From: Panax quinquefolius
Taxonomy: Eukaryota > Streptophyta > Magnoliopsida > Apiales > Araliaceae
Direction: 5' to 3'
Length of the DNA: 64,000 nt
Assembly: GCA_020205615.1 (NCBI GenBank)
Contig: CM035151.1
Location: 17,772,322-17,836,321, forward strand
In this document: in pieces, positions 11,690-21,824 of the stretch
Numbering within the stretch: the first letter of the stretch is position 1
Layout of the letters: every line of letters begins with the position of its first letter
Position numbers and translations under genes: made by a program
Notes under the pieces: generated by a model
Told to the model about the DNA's origin: nothing
The model's input: only the letters and a program-made list of their open reading frames with translations
Databases searched by the model: none

Positions 11690-12020
11690 AAGCTTATCAA
11701 TGATCGATTATCGGCCGTACTCGATCGGTCAGCAGATAATATCTCGCGACCGCGTCGCGATCGCCGATAATCGTCGTCAAGATAAAATCGGGTCATTTGG
11801 GATGCACATCAATGACCTACTATTAGCGACCGCTATATCTGCGACCGCTATGAGCGACCGAAATGACAAATACGGTCGCTGAGCTGAGTCAGCATGGTCC
11901 AGGGCCAAAGATGACGTGGTCCACGTGTCAGCGACCATTATCAGCGACCGCGTGCGGTCGCTGATTGCATGCCGTCGCTAATAACGTTCAATGACCGCGC
12001 ATCGCGATCATTGATATGAA
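11690..12020. repeat. CACTA left subterminal repeats
   Basis: Multiple copies of ATCAGCGACCG, CGGTCGCTGA and related GATCGCGATCATTGA-like motifs in both orientations. Subterminal repeats of this kind bind the element's accessory transposase protein in En/Spm-type systems. The region is far more GC-rich than its surroundings. Confidence 0.85.
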
Positions 12021-12429
12021 AAACATTATTCTGACCTGATTTTTTTTGTTTTTGCGAGTAATTCCCAAAAACACATGCACACATTTTCTACCGCTTTATC
12101 CAACACACATACACACCAAGATAAACAACATACAAAACAATATAAACATCCATCGTCCACCAACACATACACCAAACTAGTATATAAACCTTTAAAAACC
12201 AATATGATTTGAATAAATATAATAACATTTCAAAACTTGTTTAAGTAACATATATACAAACATCCAAATAATGAATATACAAGTACAAGGTTATGTCAAG
12301 CGTCATCCCTCCTTGATCATGCACGCACTGTAATTAACAAAATAATAAAACAAGTTACAAATATAATATATATGTTGATCTTGGTATATATTACGACAAT
12401 ACATACAACAAATTGATTTTATACCTCGT

Positions 12430-13600
12430 CGACATCCCCATGTCATCCTGCTGCCGCCGCCATCTTTGCTTGATTTAACTCCTCGGGATCAAGAGCCCCA
12501 GTGTGCCTTGATATCTTGAGAATATTTCGATCTTGACATATAGCTCTCACACAATCGGTAGGAGTATGAACAATTTGGATGACTCGATGATGTGGAAGAA
12601 TTGGGTAAAGAGTCATGCTGAGCCATGAAGGATGGGCGTCGTCGTTGTCCTTGACCTTTAATGTAGTTCTTCTTCACAATGGCGCGCCTCTCCCACAACT
12701 CTTGATCAATAAAGGACGTGGAGTGCCTTCGGGATAAGCGCTTCATTCAATAAGCGTTTATAAGTATCCCGTCATCATGTTAACACTTAAATAGTTAAAA
12801 ATAATATTTTGTAAGTATTAATAAACAAGATCAGTTGTTAAAACTTATTACCGCTTATCCTGGATAGCCTCGAGCGTGAACCATCACGGGTGGCCACGTA
12901 CACATCCAAACCCAATGGATAGGTGACCTTGAGACCGAGACTCCTATACACAAACAAAGACAATATTACTAAGTAAAATGGGATATTTTCTACAATTCAT
13001 GATTGTAAACATATTAAAACTTGTAAATCGTGCAAGGCGTTGATATGTCAGAATCGTGAAAAATCGCCGCCCTTGTATGTTCCTTTTAGCCTTTTCGCCA
13101 TCGGACACACCCGAGGCTCTGTTGGTGTGATGTAGTCTTTCGTCTTTTCACCCGACTCTCAACTCTCCATTGGGCACACATCTCAAACCCATATGGATTG
13201 GGTGCACTACCGTGGGCTATGCTCGTGCATATAATCCTCTCCCCGGCACGGATGGTCGATCTCGGCATTGTGAATGGCTTTTTGTCGTTCTTTATTCAAG
13301 TTGTCCTTAGTGCGGACTGGCGCACTTTTGCCGAATAATGTCTCGAATCCTTTGCTCACTGCGTCCTCCCATCTATACCGTTTCTGCAAATAAAAAAACA
13401 ATAATAACATTACTAAATAATTATCCTTTGAATATTATATTAATATTATTTGTCATAATTAAAAAAAATATACGAAATTACGCCAAACAAAGATCCTTGT
13501 GGGCGATAGGTGTGCTTCGCCACGTAATCACAGGTGTAGGCCAATTCTGTAAACACAGCTGTGATATGCACTTGACGATCTTATTATCTGAAAAATCACT
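12430..13600 (-). pseudogene. CACTA second gene remnant (Ptta/En-Spm transposase_24-like)
   Basis: Separate coding region near the left end, minus strand. 13410-13207 includes KRYRWEDAVSKGFETLFGK, the type of stretch found in the Ptta/En-Spm plant transposase family. 13260-13080 has NPYGFEMCAQWRVESRVKR, and 12746-12489 has a Ser/Arg/Gln-rich tail ending in a stop. These proteins are thought to bind the subterminal repeats. Exon boundaries cannot be fixed by eye, and in-frame stops occur. The assignment rests on position and partial motif likeness. Confidence 0.55.
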
Positions 13601-14199
13601 ATAATATACAACATCAATTAGCATATATTAAATGCTTAAATGCTTTTATATAAATGATATATGCGGACGACGTCTTTATTAGGAGGAGGGCGAATCGAAT
13701 AAGAATCCGATCATCGGGATTAGTAGGGCCTTGGGCACATTATTAGGCCCCCTACCCAATGGCCGCTTTTTCTGCTACCGCTTGAAGCCATCAGTATATT
13801 ACAAATTTCAAGATGTTATTAGGAGTCATATTTGATTATATGTATATATGACAATAAACATGTGTGATGATATAAACATGTATATATATGAATATAAAAT
13901 GACAATAAACAAAAGTTGCATTTAAATAGTTTAAGACATAAACATGACAATGATATAAAAAACATGTATTGCTAAACATACATTGCATGAGTTCAAGTGT
14001 CAATGTCCGATTGAGAATCATCTTGTATACGTGTTGCAGATTCATAACCATCATCCGCTTGATTACGTGTCGATTCAACCAATAACTCTTCCTCCTCGTG
14101 ATCGATGTCATCCGACACAAGTATTGACTCGGGGATCTAATTCTTGTGGTTCATCTCCACCATCTAAGCTGGATTACTTCATTGTCGTCCTCCACATTT

Positions 14200-14960
14200 A
14201 TTATAGTACACTATGAAGCATCCGCTCTTGGTAAATCTCCCCATCAACTAATTCTACACGACTCACGCTACGGAGTATAAATTACAACTTGTCAATCAGT
14301 GGTGGTCTATCCCTTTTCCTAACAGGACTAGGAGTGTAGCATACTTATCTTTGTTTGAGTTGGTAAAACAAGCGGTTCATTCGAGTACGTGAGACTATGG
14401 AGGTCAATATCGGCGATTCCATGTCCGTCAACACGTATCCCTTTTACGAATCAAACCAGCGGCACTTGAACAAGTGAATATGATTCAGACGTGCCTTTGT
14501 ACGACAACTCTACGATTTCCTCCAACTCCCCATAAAAAGGCACGCGACCAAGCTCATTGTAACAATCTCCTTGGACACACACCCGAGTTCGTTGTTCTTT
14601 TCTGGCGCCCATATGCCTTTGTGTGAAATTCACAACCATTTATTTTGTAACCATTGCGGTGACTTGATCCTTATGCGGTCCCATAGCTAGGACTTGTACA
14701 TTAGCCAGGAATCGTTGATCCCTCGATCAAAGCCTACAAAAACTCCATCTTATTAAATGAAGTCATAGTTAACATATGAAGTATATATATTATATATATA
14801 TACACACTACGTGCTTAAAATTGAACTTACTTTGTCCTTTAGCCAAAGTGCAAAAGTTTTATCCCGATTGATTTGAATATCTTTATCGAGTTATGCCAGA
14901 CGCTTCACTTTTAACTCATCATCGTATAATCTATACCATGTTATAAACATTAACATATTA
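14200..14960 (-). pseudogene. DUF4216-like C-terminal part of the CACTA transposase gene
   Basis: Downstream of Tnp2 on the minus strand. 14960-14830 reads like the segment before DUF4216 (FALWLKDK). After an intron-like gap, 14700-14451 gives LGPHKDQ-like text, TQRHMGARKEQRTRVCVQGD and FYGELEEIVELSY, and 14440-14300 gives GIRVDGHGIADIDLHSL. This pattern is the DUF4216 domain common at the C-terminus of plant CACTA transposases. The DUF4218 domain that normally lies between Tnp2 and DUF4216 is not visible, so a deletion near 15050-14960 is likely. Function of DUF4216 is unknown. Confidence 0.7.
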
Positions 14961-15059
14961 GAATAAATTTTTAACTTAAAAGATAAAATATCAAGTTTAC
15001 ATGTGTACCTCACAAATTAAAATCTCCTCACAATTGAGAAGAATGTAAGTATGTGCGGC

Positions 15060-16310
15060 ATCTACCTAAGTGAAGGCAAGCGATGACGGTCAAACCAACA
15101 AGGCTTTCGACCTTTTGATAGATTAAACGACTTTGTATGCTCCATACAATACTGGACAAGCCAACTTCCGTGTGTACTCCATCCAATTAACATACCATAA
15201 GTTCGGGAAGTCACTTATAGTCCACATAACCACCGCTGCTCTAAGGTTGAAATTTGTTTTCGTTGCAACATCCCAAGTCTCATACTCCATCCTCCCACAA
15301 TACCTTTAACTCGTCTATAAGAGGTCTCAAGTAAACATCTAAGTTCTTTCCGGGACTCTTAGGACCGGGAATCACGAGTGAAAGAAATAAGTATATTATT
15401 TGTTTCATACACATCCAAGGAGGTAAGTTATGCGGAGTAACAATCACGAGCCAACATGAGTACGGAGCAATTTGAGTGGCTAAACGGATTGAAACCATCG
15501 GTGGACAATCCAAGCCTCACATTCTAGGTTCCAATGCAAATTCGGGATGTGCTAAGTTGAAATCTTTCCAAGCGCCCATTTCATGCGGGATGATTTAGTT
15601 CTCCATCTTTATTTGGAGATTTCGCATGCCAACTCATATGTTCGGTGATCTTGAAGACATGTACAATCTTTTTAGTCGATGTGTTATTGGAAAATACCTT
15701 AGAATCTTAAAGCGGTATACTTGATTTTTTGTAGTCACACCTCTTTATTAGGCCTAAACCGATCATGACCGCAAAACGTGCACCTTATCATCTTGTCATT
15801 TTCCTTATAAAACAACATGCAGTCGTTGGGACATGCATCGATCTTTTGGTATCCAAGACCCAACTTCTTCACCATTTTCTTACAAAGTAATAGTTACATT
15901 GGGTAATTTCTCACCGTCAGCAACATACTCTTAATTGCCTTCAAGAGCGACTCAAAACACTCATGGCTCATGTTGTGATCACCTTGATGTTAAGTAATGT
16001 CGCCATCGCTGCAGACAATATAGTGTGTTTGGTGCAACCATGCCACAATGGCTTCTTTACCCTCGCCTAACAACTTAAAGAAGTCTTTGGCATCGTAATT
16101 CATAGGTTGCTCTCTCCGCCTTGCTCCCAATCAAAATCGGCCTGTGATATCATGGACCATTTCATTCATACGACGATGAGTACTCTTGCCCGAATTGTGT
16201 ACTTGTGTGATGCCACCATCTCTTCTCTCGCCCATGTGCCCACCAAAGATTCTTCGTAATTTCTCATGAACCCGTAAACAAGTAAATGATAGTTTACCAT
16301 GTCTCATCCA
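15060..16310 (-). pseudogene. CACTA transposase (Tnp2 / transposase_21) remnant
   Basis: Catalytic transposase of En/Spm elements. Reading down the minus strand I see, in order: YDAKDFFKLLGEG (about 16110), KKLGLGYQKIDACPNDCML (about 15870-15815) and FYKEN, a C-X2-C-like CTFCGHDRFRPN, the LACEISK-type stretch, then 15513-15280 with YSCWLVIVTPHNLPPWMCMK, IPGPKSPGKNLDVYL and LIDELKVLWEDGV, and finally LRAAVMWTISDFPTYG and SLVGLTVIAC-like text near 15100. These are classic Tnp2 blocks in the right order. Several frameshifts and stops interrupt it, so it is a relic as read. Confidence 0.9.
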
Positions 16311-16319
16311 TATAATTTA

Positions 16320-17769
16320 CATTTTACACTTTAAACATGGACATCGATCTGCGACTTACCATTCATACATTACGGGTGACTATACGCATACTCCAAAAAC
16401 ACTTGGCAACCAACTCTAAATTCAAATCAGAAGACTTATATCGGGTACTTGACTTTTCGTAAATGCATCCAATCCAACTCTGATTGCGAATAGAGGTCCA
16501 TGATTCCACTGTACCTATACTACGAATAACATTATAAATGTTAACATATGACTTGAGCATACTTATAACCATATAACTTGAGCATACTTGTAAGCATGCA
16601 TATGATTAACATTTAAGCATACTTCTAAGCATATGACTTAAGCATACTTGTAACCATATGACTTGAGCATACTTGTAAGCATATGATTAACAACCAAGCT
16701 TGGCTTGGCCTGTGAGGCTTAGCTAAGCTTGGCGTAGCCTCGTATGTGGCCTCATGACCCCAAGCCCATTTCATCCGCTCTAACATCCCCTTAATAGGCT
16801 CTAGTGGATCACCAATAGGCTCGTTAATAGTATAAATGTTCGCAAATAACCCGACCAATAAAAAATTTCGGCAGAGTCTCCCCGTAATATGGACTAACCA
16901 TGCACGATGGCATGTATATAAGGTCATTTCTAGGAACACAAGACATAAACCAACAAATCCATATGAGATACCAGCGATCGTGTGAGGATCAAACTTGTAA
17001 ACTTTGAAACCCAATCATTTTTCGTGGGAGCAATTATTCACGTTTTGATTCACATTATGATGTCGATGTCAAGTTCTCGATCTACAAATGATTTTTTCAC
17101 AATGACCAATATAATTGGTTAAACTACAAACATAAACATGGGATTCACGAGTCTATATCATGTGCATGACTTCCTATAATAACCAAAGCTATTTACTACC
17201 TCTATTGCAAAAAAAGAATCCCAAAATATAAATTTTATACTAACTACAATCTAATACATTCATCCTATTACCCAAATCAATTTACCCAAAATATAAATTT
17301 TATACTAACTCCATCCTATCACTAATCAAGTTACCCAAACTGACATAAATTAACAAAATCAAATTACCCGAAGTACTGCGTATTACCCAAATAAATTTTA
17401 CTCTAATCAAAACTTATAAACCAATCATAATCATATTACCCAAAATATATAATTTAAGCATGATAGCCATATTCATTCATTCAACTCTTTTGCAATAAAT
17501 TAACTCTTAAAAACACAAATTAAGTAGCAAACATACCGATTTGGAGAAGAACGAACAAAAATAACAAACAACAAAAAAAATTAATGAAGAAGAACTTAAA
17601 AAGTAGCTCTTACCTCTACAATTAGTCTCTAATTTGAAGAATAATGAACGAAAACTGCTTCTCCTTCTTCTCTTCTCCCCCCTTTCTCCCTCTTCTCTCT
17701 ATTTCGGTCACCTTCTTTTTTTTTTCTCTTAGTGTTACGTGTCGAATGCGGTAGTTATTGAATTCATTT
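16320..17769 (-). other. CACTA 5' region, no conserved domain recognised
   Basis: Lies upstream of Tnp2 in the transposase sense. A minus-strand frame at 17014-16625 of 129 codons (GFKVYKFDPHTIAGISYGF...) and one at 16572-16363 could be upstream exons or captured sequence. Between them a 30- to 40-bp unit with ATGACTTGAGCATACTTGTAAGCAT repeats about four times at 16555-16690. About 17200-17470 has ACCCAAAATATAAATTT repeats. No family could be assigned. Confidence 0.45.
16548..16692. repeat. Short tandem repeat, ~30-bp unit
   Basis: Repeated units containing CATATGACTTGAGCATACTT and GTAACCATATGACTTGAGC occur four to five times with small variations, inside the CACTA element. Confidence 0.8.
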
Positions 17770-18075
17770 AGTTTGATCAATGATCATTATCTGCTGACCG
17801 CGTCGCGATCATTGACTTTTTAATGACATGGACTTATCAACGATCGCGTCGCGGTCATTTGATTCTAATGGTCGCACAAAAATTGGCTCCAACATTTCCG
17901 TAAAAATTTTGGAGGCAAATTTATATATTATTGATCGTGACCGGATGACGAGGTCATTTGATAAAGAATTAGCGACTAGATTACGTTTCGGTCGCAGATG
18001 ACGGTCGCTGTGACTAATATCAGCGACCGATGGTGCGGTCGCTGATACTGTTGGTCGCTGATAGACCTTTTTCTT
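17770..18075. repeat. CACTA right subterminal repeats
   Basis: Repeats related to those at the left end (ATCAGCGACCG, GGTCGCTGAT, GACCGCGTCGCGATCATTGA) in inverted arrangement, ending at the TIR at 18081. Confidence 0.85.
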
Positions 18076-18081
18076 GTAGTG

Positions 18082-18520
18082 CTTGGTTAATCTATTAACA
18101 ATAACCCAAATAGCATTGATGCCTTGAGAAACCGTAGGAAGACCCGTAACGAAATCCATGGTAATGTGTTCCCATTTCCATTTCGGAATCTCAAGTGGTT
18201 GCAATGGACCCTTAGGTACTAGATGTTCCGCCTTTACACGTTGACAAGTTAAACACATTAAGATAAACTTTGCAATCTCTCTCTTCATATTGTTCCACCA
18301 AAATGTATGTCGAAGATCACGATACATTTTGGTACTTCCAGGATGGATTGCAAATGGTGTATTGTGTGCCTCCATCATAATCTTGTACTTCAAATCAGAG
18401 TCGTTAGGAACACAAAGTCTGGAGTGGACTAGAAGTATTTCCACTTCATCAATTCTCGCTTCCAGAATAGCACCATCTTGTACTTTCTTCTTCATACACA
18501 TCAGCTACGGGTCGGTGGCT
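18082..18520 (-). pseudogene. gypsy integrase, N-terminal part (interrupted by CACTA)
   Basis: Integrase zinc-binding and first catalytic region. The minus-strand frame from about 18480 shows the H-X3-7-H...C-X2-C layout (HNTPFAIH ... CLTCQ), then WEHITMDFVTGLP with the first catalytic Asp and AIWVIVNRLTK. Coding stops exactly at the CACTA insertion (18081/18082); removing the CACTA and one CTT copy links it to the frame at 11676. A one- or two-base excess just after the junction (in TCTGCGCTC) shifts the frame. Confidence 0.9.
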
Positions 18521-18589
18521 TGAGCAACCTTAACTTTTTCTATTAAAGTTGGCTCTATGCGTATACTTGACTTCATTGCACTCATTCCT

Positions 18590-19179
18590 GCATATTATCT
18601 TCTACTCAATGCGTCAGCTACCACGTTCGCTTTTCCAGGATGGTTTTGAATAGTGTGGTCGTTATCTTTCAACAACTCAAGCCAGCGTCGTTCTTGCGCG
18701 TGATGAGTTCCTTTTTGCGTGAAGAAATATTTGAGGCTTTTATGGTGCGAATATATCTCCACTCTCTCCCCATATAGATAGTGCCTCCGGATCTTTAGCT
18801 AAGCGAGCATTGCCGCTAACTCTAGATCGTGAGTAGGATAATTCTCTCTCACTCTTTAAGTTGTCATGAGGCATAGGTTATGACTTTCCCACGTTGCATG
18901 AGAACACATCCTAACCCTTTGCTTTCGAAGCATCATTTGTAGATAACAAATTCATCCGTGCGGATGGTATTGTTAGAACAGTGCGAAATGAGTCTCCTCT
19001 TGAGCTCTTGGAAACTTTTCTCGCATTCCTCGCTCCATACGCAATTTTATATCTTTCCGAGTCAATTTGAGTTAATGGAGTAGCGATTCGAGAAAATCCT
19101 TCCACAAATCTCGATAATAACCATTTAAGCCCGAAGAAGTTTCGTGACTTGGTCCACCAAACTTGGTTGCTCCCAACTT
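18590..19179 (-). pseudogene. gypsy RNase H region remnant
   Basis: Lies between RT and integrase on the minus strand. Recognisable pieces are the connection region around 19170-19080 (FFGLKWLLSRFVEGFSRIATPLTQ-like) and, near 18820-18790, the HDLELA motif typical of the RNase H C-terminal part. Stops and frameshifts are frequent. RNase H would degrade the RNA strand during reverse transcription. Confidence 0.7.
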
Positions 19180-19960
19180 TGTATTGCTTCAATCTTCACG
19201 GGTCCACGAATACTCCATGTTTTGACACCACGTGCCCAAGAAATGTTACTTCCTCAAGCCAGAACTCGCATTTCTTCAATTTGGCATATAGTTTGTTTTC
19301 ACGAAGCCTTTGGAGTACCAGCTTCAAATGGTGTTCATGATCTTCACGGCTTTTGGAATATATGAGGATGTCATCAATAAAGACAAACAACGAATCGATC
19401 AAATATTCCTTGAATACTCGGTTCATCATATCCATGAAAGCCGCAGGAGCATTAGTCAATCCGAAAGACATAACTAAGAATTCATAATGCGCATCTAGGA
19501 GTTCTAAAAGCGTCTTTGGAATATCCTCGATTCTAATCTTGGTGATGATATCCAGAAAAGAAGATCGATTTTGAAAAGAATTGTGATCCTTTTGTTGGTC
19601 AAACAAGTCATCAATACGAGGTAGAGGATACCTATTCTTGATGGTGACATGGTTCAATTCCGATTGTCAATACAAAGTCGCATACTACCGTCTTTCTTCT
19701 TTCTTAATAAAAAGCAGAGCACCCCGAGGAGATGTACTAGGGCGAATGAAACCGATGTCCAACAAATCTTGTAGTTGGACCTTTAACTCTGAAGTTCAAT
19801 AGGAGCCATTCGATATGGGGTTTTAGAAATGGGCTTTGTACCGGGTTCAAGATCGATAAAGAATTCAACTTCACGTTACGAGGGTAGGCCGAGAAGTTCT
19901 TTGAAATCGTCGGAAAAGTCAATAACAACAAGAATATTATTCAAATTTGGCGTGTCTTTA
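19180..19960 (-). pseudogene. gypsy reverse transcriptase remnant
   Basis: RNA-dependent DNA polymerase of the element. The N-terminal part (19931-19737) shows the degraded palm entry; 19657-19196 contains [23 protein letters not shown] and the catalytic FIDDILIYS motif (two Asp of the Y/F-x-D-D box kept), then LGHVVS at the end of the RT domain. The stretch between PRIDDL and [11 protein letters not shown] is garbled by indels. It is continuous with protease upstream and RNase H downstream, in the gypsy order PR-RT-RH-INT. It is inactive as read because of stops. Confidence 0.9.
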
Positions 19961-20039
19961 TTCAAATCCATAACATGGGCTAAGAAAGCTTGACATCCAT
20001 TTTTCAATAAGCGAATAATTTGTATGATTAGATATGGCG

Positions 20040-20430
20040 GTGATTGATTTTAATGGTTTAGTTGCTTGAATTCGCATACAACAGGTTGGTTAGGAATATG
20101 AAAACTAACAACCTTACGAAAACAATTAATTTTGGCATGATGAGTAGTTAACCAATCAATCCCTAAAATCACATCAAAAGCAAGTATCTTTAAAGAGATA
20201 AGGTCAACAGTAAGGTGATGGTGCCAACTTGAATCAAACAAGATTTATAAGCAGTGGATGTGATGAAAGTTTCTCTAACGGAGTTTCCACAGATAGGTCA
20301 AAGTCTAATTTCTCCGAGTCAAGTTTAAGCGTTGAGCACAAGGCGGAGAGATAAATGAATGGGTAGCACCCAGATCAAGTAAGGTATAAACTTCGCAAGA
20401 ATTTATAAATAGCTTACCGTGATCACCTCG
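20040..20430 (-). pseudogene. gypsy retropepsin-like protease remnant
   Basis: Aspartic protease that would process the polyprotein. On the minus strand near 20380 the frame reads LLDLGATHSFIS, the retropepsin active-site region. The normal D-S/T-G triad appears as D-L-G: the catalytic Asp is kept and the second residue is changed. Downstream, VILGIDWL (about 20150-20170) matches the conserved flap-to-C-terminal region seen in Tekay/Del elements. Frameshifts separate the two parts. The DLG change may be real decay or a sequencing error; the codon is CTG, a type of site that is unreliable in this window. Confidence 0.75.
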
Positions 20431-20439
20431 TTTGGGTTC

Positions 20440-21530
20440 TCGCATTTTGACCGATCACAACAAGCGCTTCTAGAAGGCAGATTGACTTTGACTTTTTCGG
20501 GGACGATCTTTTAAGTCACCGTCCCTCTTGAACTAGGTTTCGCTATCGTACAATCTCGAGCGATATGTCCTTCCTTTCCACAATTATAGCATACCTTGAG
20601 CTGTTGTGTAGGCGGTTTGGTGATATGTCCCTCTTTCCGCATTTATAGCATATGACCGGTGGTCGTTCTCCTCCCTTAGAACCGATTCTTTGCAAGACTT
20701 TGTCGTCTTTCATATGGTCGTTGTCAAATCTCCTCTTTTAAAATCTCCTCTGACTCGCTTTTCTTCTATTTTCATGGCCATGATTACCACCAAAGTGGTT
20801 ACCATTTTGTCAAATCTCTTTTTTCTCCATTTGGTTATCATTGTTTTGTTGACGGCTATCTTGGTATGATCCTGATTGTGGTCCCTCGGTTGGCCGTACT
20901 CGTTATCTCGCTCTAATAATTGACCCCTGTTTACAACATTTGAATAGAGAGAAAATTTATGAGAAATGAGATATTGTCAGATCGCCGGGTTTCAAACCTC
21001 TCGAAACATCCGCGTCCATACGTTCCTCATTCTCCACAAAATGAGGTGCAAACACGGATAACTCGCAAACTTTGCCTCGTACTAAGACACCATCATGTTG
21101 TTTTGTTCTAATCTGATGAACTCCACTTCCTTCATGAGCGAACACTTTCGGGAAAGTATTTGTCATTAAATAGTTTCAAACGTCTCCCCGAGACATCTTG
21201 AGTCGCAATTTGGATGTATACGCTTCACGAGACTCCCACCGATAGATCGCGCTCGCCATGAAACATAAAGGTGGCGAATGGAACCTTTAGATACCTCCGT
21301 GCATCCCAAGACATCGAATATCTTGGTAATTTGCTTGACTATGTTTCGCGCCGTGATCGGGATCGGCTTTCCCTTAAATTCTGGTGGTCCCAACTCTTTG
21401 AATCATGAAGTTGTGACAACCCGTGAATTGCTATCATTTCCTCCTCAGTATTTTGAACACGAGTATCCTCGTCGATTTTGCATGAAATGAAAAAAGCTTC
21501 TAAACATCCCTCGTTCATCATCGCTTTCGG
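20440..21530 (-). pseudogene. gag: gypsy gag remnant with CCHC zinc knuckle
   Basis: Nucleocapsid/capsid protein relic at the 5' end of the gypsy coding region (reads from about 21530 down). The clearest part is a zinc knuckle at about 20549-20591 with the spacing C-X2-C-X4-H-X4-C (CYNCGKEGHIARDC). About 40 bases upstream (near 20640) a second CYKCGK start is broken by a frameshift. The capsid part is spread over several frames (around 21393-21166 and 21166-20957) with stops. Gag packages the element RNA. The gene is not functional as read. Confidence 0.75.
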
Positions 21531-21810
21531 TGGTATTGTTCACGGGAGGAACATTGCCGACTATTACACGCGTTCTCCTCGTTGGTGAGTCTGAGCGTCT
21601 CCACGGTCTCATTTCCTTTCATTAATATTCTCGATCGACATTCTCAAATACTTTCATAAAACAAGGGTTAATTAAGGAAATCAATATATCACATAATATC
21701 CCTATATACTAACCAACTAACAAATAAGCTTAGGTAGGACACACTAGCGAAGGATTTACTCGCCTCTCCCTCCTAGTTCTATTCCCGATCTCGCCAGAGA
21801 TCATATCCTA

Positions 21811-21822
21811 AGCTCGATACCA
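21811..21822 (-). other. Primer-binding site, tRNA-iMet type
   Basis: On the minus strand TGGTATCGAGCT starts two bases inside the 5' LTR end. The usual tRNA-iMet complement is TGGTATCAGAGC, so this copy appears to lack AG in the CAG step. That is one of many CAG-site irregularities in the window. Confidence 0.85.
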
Positions 21823-21824
21823 AT

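Larger units (their letters stand above)
11677..18081 (-). mobile_element. CACTA (En/Spm) DNA transposon, 6405 bp, nested in gypsy integrase
   Basis: The left end CACTACAACAAAAAAG (11677) and the right end on the other strand CACTACAAGAAAAAGG (from 18081) are flanked by the 3-bp target duplication CTT (11674-11676 and 18082-18084). These are the CACTA superfamily hallmarks. Both subterminal regions carry many CAGCGACCG-type repeats. Transposase (Tnp2) remnants run on the minus strand at about 16310-15060, a DUF4216-like part at 14960-14200, and a second gene region at 13600-12430. Excising it restores continuity of the gypsy integrase, fixing the order of insertion. Confidence 0.95.
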
